Source: Butyrivibrio proteoclasticus
GTDB lineage: Bacteria; Bacillota; Clostridia; Lachnospirales; Lachnospiraceae
NCBI RefSeq assembly: GCF_900115735.1
Contig: NZ_FOXO01000007.1
Location: 107,217 to 171,216, forward strand
DNA: 64,000 nt
Reading direction: 5' to 3'
Positions 24,362 to 33,001 of the stretch are shown one piece after another. The stretch's first letter is position 1; the number at the start of each line of letters is the position of its first letter. A program made the translations under genes and the position numbers. The notes beneath the pieces were generated by a model. The model worked only from the letters and a program-made list of their open reading frames with translations. It ran no database searches and was not told the origin of the DNA.

Positions 24362-25294
24362 TTATACCTCAAGCTTAATAAGGGCACTTGATGTAAGTGG
24401 CTTTAAGAAGTCAAATGTGCAGAAAGTGCATACAATAAATAAAATGATTATAAGCAGAACTAAAAGCATAAGTTTTTTCTCTTTGTAAAGCTTTTCAGGT
24501 TTTTGTGCAGCAGAGTCGTTATCAAGCGACATTGCTGAGTAATAAGCAAACAGAAGGAAAATGAATGGAATACAAAGAAGGTATTCAATTCTGTATTTTA
24601 TAAGAAAAACTCCAAGGCAAAATGTAGATGAAAGTGCATAAAAGATAGATGATGCAAGGAGTTTTTTCTCTGTGTACTTTACAAAAGATTTACGATACAA
24701 GCCTGCTACCTTAGGATCACCGATCATTCTGTACTCGGAGAATCTCTTTGTGGCCATAAGATATGCACCTGCCATCCAATATCCGATAAGGATACTTGAA
24801 GGTGGAATGGAATCAGAGGTAACAATAAACCATCCCATTAGGAGACGAAGCATATTGTTTATTGACTCTGAAATAACATCGAAATAAACGATGTCCTTAC
24901 TTCTGACAGGCTCTACGTTATATATGATTCCCATTACCAAAAGAACTGCAGCAGTGATAAGGAAATACTTGTTTACAAGGAATGATAATAAAAGACCAAG
25001 AACTGCTAAAATGGCATATTCAACCAAAACCCATTTAAGTTCCATGTTCTCTGTTACTACAGGTCTGTTCTTTTTTACCGGATGATACTTGTCATATGGA
25101 GCGTCAAGCCATTCGTTGATAACGTAGTTGGCGCTGGCAATAAAGCAGGTACCAAAGAATCCAAGAAGAAGTTTTAAAATGCTGAGTTCTGTGATCTTAA
25201 TATCCGTAAGAAGCAGAGCAACAGCGATACCCGGCATTATAAAAAACTGTTTGATCCAATGATCAGGTCGTGCAATTTTAATGTACTTTTTCAT
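24362..25294 (-). CDS. UbiA-family prenyltransferase, decaprenyl-phosphate phosphoribosyltransferase-like
   Basis: A 310-residue membrane protein of the UbiA superfamily. The first acidic motif is NEWLDAPYDKYHPVKKNRP, and the second is weaker near DAPYD-like segments around residue 180-190. The DxxxDxxHPxKxxRP form is the one seen in decaprenyl-phosphate phosphoribosyltransferases (Rv3806c type), which attach phosphoribose to a polyprenyl phosphate. Here it is followed by a membrane glycosyltransferase, so a two-step pathway from lipid-linked pentose to a cell-surface glycan is plausible but inferred. An extended -10 promoter lies upstream. Confidence 0.78.
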   Translation of the reverse strand: MKKYIKIARPDHWIKQFFIMPGIAVALLLTDIKITELSILKLLLGFFGTCFIASANYVINEWLDAPYDKYHPVKKNRPVVTENMELKWVLVEYAILAVLGLLLSFLVNKYFLITAAVLLVMGIIYNVEPVRSKDIVYFDVISESINNMLRLLMGWFIVTSDSIPPSSILIGYWMAGAYLMATKRFSEYRMIGDPKVAGLYRKSFVKYTEKKLLASSIFYALSSTFCLGVFLIKYRIEYLLCIPFIFLLFAYYSAMSLDNDSAAQKPEKLYKEKKLMLLVLLIIILFIVCTFCTFDFLKPLTSSALIKLEV

Positions 25295-25337
25295 GTTTTC
25301 CCCTAACTAATCCTATTTTTGTTAAATTAACTAAATA

Positions 25338-25346
25338 ATTATAGCA
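25338..25346 (-). promoter_or_regulatory. Extended -10 promoter of the UbiA-glycosyltransferase pair
   Basis: On the minus strand TGCTATAAT (TG, one base, TATAAT), with no clear -35 element. The 123-bp divergent gap also serves the radical SAM gene. Confidence 0.55.
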
Positions 25347-25417
25347 TATTGCCTTAAATAATGCTATTATCATACACGGACTTTAAAAATGAAAAAATAT
25401 ATAAGGGAAGTTTTATT

Positions 25418-26416
25418 ATGCCAATCAGAATTAATAGTTTTATGGGAAAATTCGGTTGGATAGCAAGGAAGAAGTTTCCTATGCTTGCCAGCAATGCATA
25501 TCTTAAGATGCAGTTTTTTACAAGAAGCAGATCACAAAAGGAATACTGTGATTACTTCCTTAATTCAAAAGAAATACCGATGCCAAACGTGGTAAATATT
25601 GAGACAATAAACAGATGTAACTCAACCTGTGCATTCTGTACTGCGAATGTTAATGCTGAGTGCAGACCACTGGCACATATTTCAGATGAACTTTATAAAA
25701 GTATCATAGACCAGCTTGCAGATTGGGGCTATAAGGGGCACCTTACACTCTACGGCAACAATGAGCCATGGCTTGATACCAAGATTGTAGAAAGACATAA
25801 GTATGCAAGAGAAAAGCTTCCGGATTCTTTTATCTTCATGTCAACAAACGGACTTATCTTAACTGTTGATAAAGTGAAAGCTGTAGCTCCATATATAAAT
25901 CAGCTTATCATCAACAATTATTCTATGGAGATGAAGCTTCACAAGAGCATTCAGGAAGTTTATGACTATGTAACAGCTCACCCTGATGAGTTCAAAGACC
26001 TAGATATTCAGATACAGATGAGATATCTTCAGGAAGTCCTTACTAACAGGGCCGGAAGTGCGCCTAATAAAAAGGAAACCAAAAAGATCATTAAAGAGAC
26101 ATGTCTTTTACCATTTACGGATATGTGGATCATGCCAAACGGCAGACTGGGCCTTTGCTGCTGCGATAACTTTGAGACTACAAACTTTGGAGACCTTAAT
26201 GAGATCAGCCTTAAAGATGCCTGGGGAAGTGAAGCTCTTCAGAAAGTCAGAAGAGATATTGCAGAAGGAAGACAGAATTATCCATTCTGTAAGCACTGCG
26301 ACTTTATTGACGCCGGATTTAGAATGCATCTTGTAAAGGCTATTCTTAGCGGCAATCAGGACGCAGCCAATAAGCTTGGCGGTCATGAGAGAATGAAAAT
26401 CGGAAAAGATGAATAA
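25418..26416 (+). CDS. Radical SAM protein with SPASM-like C-terminus
   Basis: A 332-residue radical SAM enzyme. The 4Fe-4S motif CNSTCAFC gives Cys67, Cys71 and Cys74, with the TLYGNNEPWLD segment as the SAM-binding GGE-like strand. The C-terminal region has clustered Cys (CLLPF, GLCCCDN, PFCKHCDF), as in SPASM domains that hold extra clusters. Such enzymes modify peptides or sugars; no peptide precursor gene is visible nearby, and the divergent neighbours make polyprenyl-linked glycans. AAGGGAAG precedes the ATG at 25418, preferred over the longer open frame. The substrate is unknown. Confidence 0.82.
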   Translation: MPIRINSFMGKFGWIARKKFPMLASNAYLKMQFFTRSRSQKEYCDYFLNSKEIPMPNVVNIETINRCNSTCAFCTANVNAECRPLAHISDELYKSIIDQLADWGYKGHLTLYGNNEPWLDTKIVERHKYAREKLPDSFIFMSTNGLILTVDKVKAVAPYINQLIINNYSMEMKLHKSIQEVYDYVTAHPDEFKDLDIQIQMRYLQEVLTNRAGSAPNKKETKKIIKETCLLPFTDMWIMPNGRLGLCCCDNFETTNFGDLNEISLKDAWGSEALQKVRRDIAEGRQNYPFCKHCDFIDAGFRMHLVKAILSGNQDAANKLGGHERMKIGKDE

Positions 26417-26427
26417 GGCTTATATAA

Positions 26428-26458
26428 GGCACCTTACTATTATAGTAGGGTGTCTTTT
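26428..26458 (+). terminator. Terminator after the radical SAM gene
   Basis: GGCACCTTACTA (26428-26439) and TAGTAGGGTGTC (26443-26454) form a 12-bp stem with wobbles and a three-base loop, followed by TTTT. Confidence 0.82.
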
Positions 26459-26464
26459 GGATTA

Positions 26465-26494
26465 TTGACACGTAAAGCAAAAATGTGCTTTAAT
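26465..26494 (+). promoter_or_regulatory. trpB2-thrH promoter
   Basis: Consensus TTGACA (26465-26470), an 18-bp spacer and TTTAAT (26489-26494), followed by GAGGGGAG before the ATG at 26532. Confidence 0.75.
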
Positions 26495-26531
26495 AATTTA
26501 AATTGTCAAAGTTACAGAGGGGAGTATTACT

Positions 26532-27911
26532 ATGAGCGAAGAGAAAAGAATTCCTTACAAGATTTATCTGTCAGAGGATGAAATCCCGAGACAGTGGTAT
26601 AACGTCAGAGCAGATATGAAAAACAAACCGGCTCCACTTCTTAATCCCGCAACTTTAAAGCCTATGGGATTTGAAGACTTAAGGCCGGTTTTCTGTGATG
26701 AGCTTATTAAGCAGGAGCTGGATGACACAACACCTTACATTGATATTCCTGAGGAAGTACTTGATTTTTATAAGATGTACAGACCTGCTCCGCTTGTAAG
26801 AGCATATTTCCTTGAAAAAGCACTTGGTACACCTGCAAAGATCTATTATAAATTTGAGGGTAACAACACAAGTGGAAGCCATAAGCTTAATTCCGCAATT
26901 GTGCAGGCTTATTATGCAAAGAAGCAGGGCCTTAAAGGTGTGACCACAGAGACAGGTGCGGGCCAGTGGGGAACAGCTCTTTCAATGGCTTCAGCTTACT
27001 TTGGAATTGATTGTAAAGTGTATATGGTTAAGGTTTCTTATGAGCAGAAACCATTCAGACGTGAAGTCATGCGCACTTACGGAGCTTCTGTAACTCCTTC
27101 TCCATCCATGGACACAGAGGTAGGACGCAAGATCAACGCTGAGCATCCCGGAACAACAGGAAGTCTTGGCTGCGCTATTTCCGAAGCAGTAGAAGTTGCA
27201 ACAAAGACTGAAGGCTACAGATATGTTTTGGGAAGTGTGCTTAACCAGGTACTTCTTCATCAGACAGTTATAGGACTTGAGGCTAAACTTGCCCTTGAAA
27301 AATATGGCGTGACTCCAGATATTATCATTGGTTGCGCCGGTGGCGGATCAAACCTTGGAGGACTTATTTCTCCATTTATGGGAGAGAAGCTCCGCGGTGA
27401 AAAGGATTACAGGATCATTGCAGTAGAACCTGCAAGCTGTCCAAGCTTTACAAGAGGTAAATTTGCTTACGATTTCTGTGATACGGGAATGGTATGTCCA
27501 CTTGCCAAGATGTATACACTTGGATCAAACTTTATCCCATCTGCAAACCATGCAGGAGGACTTCGCTATCACGGCATGAGCCCAATTCTTTCACAGCTCT
27601 ATCATGATGGCTATATGGAGGCTGTATCTGTTGAGCAGACTTCAGTATTCCAGGCTGCACAGCAGTTTGCAAGAGTAGAAGGAATCCTTCCTGCACCGGA
27701 GAGCAGCCATGCTATCAGAGTTGCCATTGATGAGGCATTGAAGTGCAAGGAAACAGGGGAGGAAAAGACTATTCTCTTTGGCCTTACAGGTACAGGCTAT
27801 TTTGATATGGTTGCTTATCAGAAGTTCAATGACGGCGTTATGATGGATTACATTCCTACAGATGCTGAGCTTCAGAAGAGTTTTGATACACTTCCAAAAA
27901 TTAACTTATAA
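26532..27911 (+). CDS. trpB2: Tryptophan synthase beta-like protein (TrpB2 type)
   Basis: A 459-residue PLP enzyme of the TrpB2 group, longer than TrpB1 and usually without a TrpA partner. It should join indole and serine, possibly scavenging indole, or act on a related substrate. Motifs: GSHKLNSAIVQAYYAKKQG with the PLP Lys, ETGAGQWGTALS, and the phosphate-binding GCAGGGSNLGG. No other trp gene is nearby; the co-transcribed gene is a ThrH-like phosphatase that could affect serine supply. The strong promoter and terminator upstream isolate the pair. Confidence 0.92.
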   Translation: MSEEKRIPYKIYLSEDEIPRQWYNVRADMKNKPAPLLNPATLKPMGFEDLRPVFCDELIKQELDDTTPYIDIPEEVLDFYKMYRPAPLVRAYFLEKALGTPAKIYYKFEGNNTSGSHKLNSAIVQAYYAKKQGLKGVTTETGAGQWGTALSMASAYFGIDCKVYMVKVSYEQKPFRREVMRTYGASVTPSPSMDTEVGRKINAEHPGTTGSLGCAISEAVEVATKTEGYRYVLGSVLNQVLLHQTVIGLEAKLALEKYGVTPDIIIGCAGGGSNLGGLISPFMGEKLRGEKDYRIIAVEPASCPSFTRGKFAYDFCDTGMVCPLAKMYTLGSNFIPSANHAGGLRYHGMSPILSQLYHDGYMEAVSVEQTSVFQAAQQFARVEGILPAPESSHAIRVAIDEALKCKETGEEKTILFGLTGTGYFDMVAYQKFNDGVMMDYIPTDAELQKSFDTLPKINL

Positions 27912-27928
27912 AAATGAGGACACTAGAT

Positions 27929-28531
27929 ATGAATATTGTATGTTTGGATCTTGAAGGAGTACTTGTACCAGAAATATGGATCGCCTTTGCTGAAAAATCA
28001 GGAATTCCTGAGCTTAAGCGCACAACAAGGGATGAACCTGATTATGATAAGCTCATGAGATGGAGAATCGGAATTCTCAAGGAACACGGACTTGGTCTTA
28101 AGGAAATCCAGGACGTAATAAAAGAGATCGATCCACTTCCTGGAGCAAAAAAGTTTTTGGATGAGCTTAGAAGTATCACTCAGGTGATCATCATAAGCGA
28201 TACCTTCACACAGTTTGCAACACCACTTATGGAGAAACTTGGATGGCCAACAATATTCTGCAACTCTCTCGAAGTAGCAGAAAATGGTGAGATCACAGGC
28301 TTTAAAATGCGAATAGAAAACTCAAAGCTCACCACAGTAAAAGCCCTTCAGTCCATAGGCTACGAGACGATCGCAAGTGGAGACAGCTACAACGACCTTG
28401 CCATGATACAGGCCAGCAAAGCAGGCTTCCTTTTCCGTTCAACCGAAAAGATCAAAGCCGACTATCCAAACCTCCCAGCCTTCGAAGAGTACGACGACCT
28501 CCTGGCCGCTATCAAAAGCGCCCTAAACTAA
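27929..28531 (+). CDS. thrH: ThrH-type phosphoserine phosphatase/homoserine phosphotransferase
   Basis: A 200-residue HAD enzyme whose first motif is LDLEGVLVPE, the ThrH signature in place of the usual DxDxT. ISDTFTQF supplies motif II and GDSYNDLAMI motif IV. ThrH from Pseudomonas removes phosphate from phosphoserine and can pass it to homoserine. GAGGA lies 8 nt before ATG 27929; the earlier ATG at 27914 overlaps it and is rejected. It follows trpB2 by 17 nt. A link to serine as co-substrate of TrpB is inference. Confidence 0.88.
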   Translation: MNIVCLDLEGVLVPEIWIAFAEKSGIPELKRTTRDEPDYDKLMRWRIGILKEHGLGLKEIQDVIKEIDPLPGAKKFLDELRSITQVIIISDTFTQFATPLMEKLGWPTIFCNSLEVAENGEITGFKMRIENSKLTTVKALQSIGYETIASGDSYNDLAMIQASKAGFLFRSTEKIKADYPNLPAFEEYDDLLAAIKSALN

Positions 28532-28558
28532 CATATTTAAACCTCTTTACATGCAAAA

Positions 28559-28605
28559 AAAGCACCTCCACCGGGATCCTGCCGCAGTGAAGGTGCTTTA
28601 TTTGT
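28559..28605 (+). terminator. Terminator after thrH
   Basis: AAAGCACCT (28559-28567) and AGGTGCTTT (28591-28599) form a 9-bp stem closed over a structured 23-nt tip, followed by a T-rich tract. Confidence 0.85.
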
Positions 28606-28758
28606 TTTCTGGAAGTTTCTTCATGCCTTTACTTCCTCCTTTGATTTATATATCGGACTCAATTCGAAAAAGTTTAGAGTCTGGCTCTGAATAATTATCT
28701 AATGCTTAAAAGATTATTAAGAATGCACTAAATTGCTGGATTTGTCTTTTTAATGCTA

Positions 28759-28793
28759 TATAATTGTATTGCGTATATATGTATACGCAATAC
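28759..28793 (+). promoter_or_regulatory. Chemoreceptor promoter -10 with 12-bp palindrome
   Basis: TATAAT (28759-28764) is followed at once by GTATTGCGTATA (28766-28777), TATG and TATACGCAATAC (28782-28793), a perfect 12-bp inverted repeat covering the predicted transcription start. It could be a repressor operator or the 5-prime stem of the mRNA. No T-tract follows. The nearest -35 candidate is poor. Confidence 0.65.
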
Positions 28794-28818
28794 AGTGCTT
28801 GTATATGGAGGAATAATC

Positions 28819-30825
28819 ATGGCAAAAAATAAGAAAAGTTCTGAAGGTGTAAGCTTTAAGGACAGCATAAAGACAAAGCTTATTGCTGTAATGATGCTTA
28901 TCACTGCTGTTCCGCTGATTGTTGCAATCATTGTAAGTTATATTACTTCTACAAATAAGGCGCTGTTAGATGCACAGACTTCTCAGCAATGGCAGGCCAG
29001 GTATATTGAAAGCAAACTTATAGAAGCAATTAACGCGAATTTAAACATGATCAAGTCTGTAGCAGGTAATCCCACTGTTATAGAGTATGTCAAAGGTGGG
29101 GCAGGCATTCCATATGATGCAGTTCAGCTTTATCTCCAGGACTGTGATGCGGTTCTTAATGATGGACAAAATACTGCCGTTACAGATGTAACAGGAATGC
29201 AGGTTGCCAGAGGAACAGGTGATTTTATAAGTGTAGCCGATCGTGATTATTATAAGGCAGCAATTGCCGGACAGGTTTATATTTCCAATATTCTGGTCAG
29301 CAAAACAACAGGTGGAAGAATGATTACATTTGCAGTTCCTGTTATGGATGGCAATACGGTCATTGGTATAGTTCACAGAAACTATGATCTTTCCAATTTG
29401 CACGATATTCTCGCTGCACAGGCTGAAAATGCTTTTATAGTAGATAGAAATGGTATGGTTGCAGCTCATTCGCAGTATGAGATTGCCGAGGGAGTTCACG
29501 ATGAAGTTGATGTTTCAACCTCTGAGTTCTATACCTCAGGCGCTGATTCAGGATATTATAAGTCAGCTTCAGCTTTTGGAACCAATTACATGTCCTATTA
29601 TAAAGAGCCTCTTTCAGGTTTTGTAGTTGTTACAGCAAAGAGTGCTGCAGAGATCATGTCTTCTGCAAGACAAGCTGCTATTATCGTAATTGTTGTAGGT
29701 ATTATTCTTTTAGCTGTTTCAATTGCTATATCCTTCATGATGGCAAAGAGCTTTACTGATCCGGTTCAGGCAGTAGATAAATCTTTGGAAGCATTGTCAG
29801 ATGGGCGTTTTGTAAAAGTTGAAAAGTTTGATGAGAGAAAAGACGAGTTTGGCGCTATTTCAAAAGCAACCAATGCTGTTATCACAAAGCTTGATGAAAT
29901 AGTGTCTGATATCAAGGCATCTGCTGAGGATGTAGGAGCATCTTCTACAGAACTGTCAGACATGGCTAATCAGATTTCCCAGACTGCAGAAGATGTATCT
30001 AATGCAGTACAGGAAATTGCATCAGGTGCTACGCAGCAGGCTGACGAGATTCAGAGTGCCTCTGAAAATGTTGGAAGGATTGGCGAAGCAGTTGGTGATG
30101 TTCAAAGATCAACTGAGGATTTGTCCGGAATTACAGAAAAGATGAAAGAAGCATCTGAGATTTCAAGTAAGTCTTTGGCAGACCTTCAGAATTCTTCCAA
30201 TGAGATGACAGAGAAGATTGATGAAATATCACAGACAATTCAGGCTACACAGCAGGCTGTTAATAATATTAGCGAAAAAGTAGAAGGTATCACATCAATT
30301 GCAACCCAGACAAACCTTCTTTCTCTTAATGCTTCTATTGAAGCTGCAAGAGCAGGAGAAGCAGGAAAAGGATTTGCAGTTGTTGCAGAAGAAATCGGAA
30401 AACTTGCGGAAGACTCCAAGGCTATGGCCGATGATATCAGGAAGGAAATGGATATTCTTCTTGAACAGGCACAGGCGGCTGTTGGTGCAGCAGAGGATGT
30501 AAGGCAGGGCAACAATGATCAGCAGATTGCTCTTGGCGAGACTCTTGATGCAGTTAACGGAATGCTTGAAGACATCGGCAGCACAGTTGGCGGCGTACAG
30601 CTTATTTCCGAGGGAGCAGAGACCTGCGACAGCTCCAAGAATGCGGTTGTAGACACAATGAGTGCTCTTTCAGCTATTTCAGAAGAGAATGCAGCTTCAT
30701 CAGAGGAGACAGGAGCTTCCATGCAGGAACTTTCTGCTACAGTTACAACTCTTGCCGGATCAGCAAATAATCTGAAAGAAATTGCTGATAAGCTTAATGA
30801 AGAAATGCAGTTCTTTAAATCATAA
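28819..30825 (+). CDS. Methyl-accepting chemotaxis protein (copy 1)
   Basis: A 668-residue transmembrane chemoreceptor. An N-terminal helix (about 21-45), an extracellular dCache-like sensor (about 45-280, with [18 protein letters not shown] and [13 protein letters not shown]), a second helix (about 283-308), HAMP, and a long signalling coiled coil with the hairpin tip segment [30 protein letters not shown] written here as known family core. GGAGGA precedes the ATG at 28819; an earlier in-frame ATG overlaps the -10 element and is rejected. A close paralogue follows 25 bp later. dCache sensors often bind amino acids or carboxylates. Confidence 0.94.
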   Translation: MAKNKKSSEGVSFKDSIKTKLIAVMMLITAVPLIVAIIVSYITSTNKALLDAQTSQQWQARYIESKLIEAINANLNMIKSVAGNPTVIEYVKGGAGIPYDAVQLYLQDCDAVLNDGQNTAVTDVTGMQVARGTGDFISVADRDYYKAAIAGQVYISNILVSKTTGGRMITFAVPVMDGNTVIGIVHRNYDLSNLHDILAAQAENAFIVDRNGMVAAHSQYEIAEGVHDEVDVSTSEFYTSGADSGYYKSASAFGTNYMSYYKEPLSGFVVVTAKSAAEIMSSARQAAIIVIVVGIILLAVSIAISFMMAKSFTDPVQAVDKSLEALSDGRFVKVEKFDERKDEFGAISKATNAVITKLDEIVSDIKASAEDVGASSTELSDMANQISQTAEDVSNAVQEIASGATQQADEIQSASENVGRIGEAVGDVQRSTEDLSGITEKMKEASEISSKSLADLQNSSNEMTEKIDEISQTIQATQQAVNNISEKVEGITSIATQTNLLSLNASIEAARAGEAGKGFAVVAEEIGKLAEDSKAMADDIRKEMDILLEQAQAAVGAAEDVRQGNNDQQIALGETLDAVNGMLEDIGSTVGGVQLISEGAETCDSSKNAVVDTMSALSAISEENAASSEETGASMQELSATVTTLAGSANNLKEIADKLNEEMQFFKS

Positions 30826-30850
30826 AGGTCATATTTTTATGGAGGTTATT

Positions 30851-32881
30851 ATGTCTAAGAAAGAAGATAATTCCGGCGTTCCAAAAAAGAACTGGAAAGA
30901 CAGTGTTAAGACAAGGCTTATTTTAACTATGTCTTTGCTTGTGGCAATTCCTCTTATTATTGCCATTGGTGTCAGTTACAAAAGCTCTATATCAAAGGGA
31001 CTTGAGGATGCTGAGTATATTAATTCCAAACAGGCTCAGATAGTGGAGGATGCTTTTACAACAGAACTTCAGCAGCAGATAAGGACTCTTGAGGGGGTTG
31101 CGGCCAATCCGTTTACTATTGATTATGTTAAGAATGAGACCACAAGAAACGATGAGTATATGATCTCATTTTTAAAACAGGTCAATAAGGCATATGCGGA
31201 TGGCAATGCGATTGTTGTTTCGGATGCTACAGGACAGCAGCTTGCGCGAGATGACGGGAATAACCTTTCGAATATTGCTGACAGAGACTATTTTAAAAAT
31301 GCCATTTCCGGTAAGACTTATGTTTCAGATGTGTTGATCTCGAAAGCTACCGGTTCCAGGATCATTATCCCGGCAACTCCAGTTTATGATCATGGATATT
31401 CAACACCTATAGGAGTTGTACAAAGAAGCTATGACCTTTCTAATCTGCATGATCTTTTAAAGGAAAACATTTCTTCCAGTCAGCGTGCATTTATCACTGA
31501 TAGAAAAGGAATAGTGATTGCACACTCAGAATATGAGATATCTGCGGAAGACGCAGAAGATAACAGAAGTGACAGGGACTTTTTCAAGATGGCTCAAAGC
31601 AGCACGTCAGGTACCTATGTGACGGGCTCAGGAAATGATAAACAGATAGTATCTTTTCAGCAGGAACCAACTACAGGATGGATAGTTGTTGTTTCGTCAA
31701 ATTATAAAGCTACACTTGCCTCTGCCCAGAGAAGCGCAACTCTGATAGTTCTCATGGGAATTATCATGGTAATAGTAGCCATCCTTGCTTCCTTTAGAAT
31801 GGCTAAGTCCTTTACAGGACCTCTTAATGAAGTTAATAAGGCTCTTCATCATCTTTCAGAAGGTGAGTTTGTTCCGATTGAGCAGTTCAACGGAAGAAAA
31901 GATGAATTTGGAGATATGATCACCAATACCAATTCTGTTTTGGATGTTCTTAGTGGAATTGTAAAGAATATCAAAGAGTCTGCGCTTTCTGTACATGAGT
32001 CTTCTGTTGAACTTGCTGACGCAGCAAGCCAGATCTCACAGACTGCAGATGACGTTTCTAATGCAGTTCAGGAAATTGCATCAGGCGCTACGCAGCAGGC
32101 TGATGAGATCCAAAGTGTTACTGAGAGTGTCGGTGATATTGACGTTGCTACAGGAAATGTTCAGACAAGTACTGATGATCTGTCCGGTCTTGCTGCGAGA
32201 ATGCAGGAAGTCAGTACAGAATCTGCACAGTCTCTTGCTGATCTTCAGGAGAGCAGCAGAAATATGAGCGACAATATCATTCAGATTTCCGAGAAGATTG
32301 GTGCTACAAGTAAAGCTGTTGAGAATATCAACGAAAAAGTTGAAGGTATAGCTTCAATCGCAACTCAGACGAATCTTCTTTCTCTTAATGCTTCTATAGA
32401 GGCTGCAAGAGCAGGAGAAGCAGGAAAAGGTTTTGCGGTTGTTGCAGAAGAAATTGGTAAACTTGCCGACGATTCCAGACAGATGGCTGATGATATCAGA
32501 AAAGAGATGGATGTTCTTTTGGCAGAGTCTCAGGCAGCTGTTGGAATGGCCTCGGAAGTTCAAAAAGGTAATGATGAGCAGCAGTCTGTTCTTGGAGCAA
32601 CAGTTCAGAGTGTAAATGCAATGATAGACGATATTTCTTCTACGGTAGTAAGTGTAAAGAGTATTGAAAAAGATGCAGGAACCTGTGTAAGTGCCAAAAA
32701 TGTTGTATCAGATGCAATGAGCTCTTTGTCAGCAATTTCTGAAGAAAACGCGGCTTCATCAGAAGAAACCGGGGCATCAATGCAGGAGCTTTCAGCTACA
32801 GTTACAACTTTGTCTGCTTCAGCAGGATCTCTTAAAGATATTGCGGATAAGCTCAGTGCTGACATGGAATTCTTTAAATGA
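30851..32881 (+). CDS. Methyl-accepting chemotaxis protein (copy 2)
   Basis: A 676-residue paralogue of the preceding receptor, with the same order of helix, dCache-like sensor (about 45-290, with [18 protein letters not shown]), helix, HAMP and signalling domain. The two signalling tips and C-termini are almost the same, while the sensor domains differ widely, as expected of a tandem duplication followed by change in ligand. GGAGG lies 6 nt before the ATG. It shares the upstream promoter and ends in a terminator, so both receptors are made together. Confidence 0.94.
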   Translation: MSKKEDNSGVPKKNWKDSVKTRLILTMSLLVAIPLIIAIGVSYKSSISKGLEDAEYINSKQAQIVEDAFTTELQQQIRTLEGVAANPFTIDYVKNETTRNDEYMISFLKQVNKAYADGNAIVVSDATGQQLARDDGNNLSNIADRDYFKNAISGKTYVSDVLISKATGSRIIIPATPVYDHGYSTPIGVVQRSYDLSNLHDLLKENISSSQRAFITDRKGIVIAHSEYEISAEDAEDNRSDRDFFKMAQSSTSGTYVTGSGNDKQIVSFQQEPTTGWIVVVSSNYKATLASAQRSATLIVLMGIIMVIVAILASFRMAKSFTGPLNEVNKALHHLSEGEFVPIEQFNGRKDEFGDMITNTNSVLDVLSGIVKNIKESALSVHESSVELADAASQISQTADDVSNAVQEIASGATQQADEIQSVTESVGDIDVATGNVQTSTDDLSGLAARMQEVSTESAQSLADLQESSRNMSDNIIQISEKIGATSKAVENINEKVEGIASIATQTNLLSLNASIEAARAGEAGKGFAVVAEEIGKLADDSRQMADDIRKEMDVLLAESQAAVGMASEVQKGNDEQQSVLGATVQSVNAMIDDISSTVVSVKSIEKDAGTCVSAKNVVSDAMSSLSAISEENAASSEETGASMQELSATVTTLSASAGSLKDIADKLSADMEFFK

Positions 32882-32903
32882 TAATCTGAATAAGTATACA
32901 TGA

Positions 32904-32938
32904 TTCCCTCAGAGGCTTTATGCCTTTGGGGGATTTTT
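32904..32938 (+). terminator. Terminator after the chemoreceptor pair
   Basis: TTCCC and CAGAGGC pair with GCCTTTG and GGGGA over a short loop, followed by five Ts. Confidence 0.75.
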
Positions 32939-32940
32939 CA

Positions 32941-32949
32941 TGTTATAAT
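32941..32949 (+). promoter_or_regulatory. Extended -10 promoter of the HlyD-ABC-FtsX operon
   Basis: TGTTATAAT is a perfect extended -10 element directly after the chemoreceptor terminator. GGAGGAC and the ATG at 33002 follow. Confidence 0.6.
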
Positions 32950-33001
32950 ATAATTGTATTTACATCTACAGATTGACGGATTGACAACAATAAGGAGGAC
33001 T

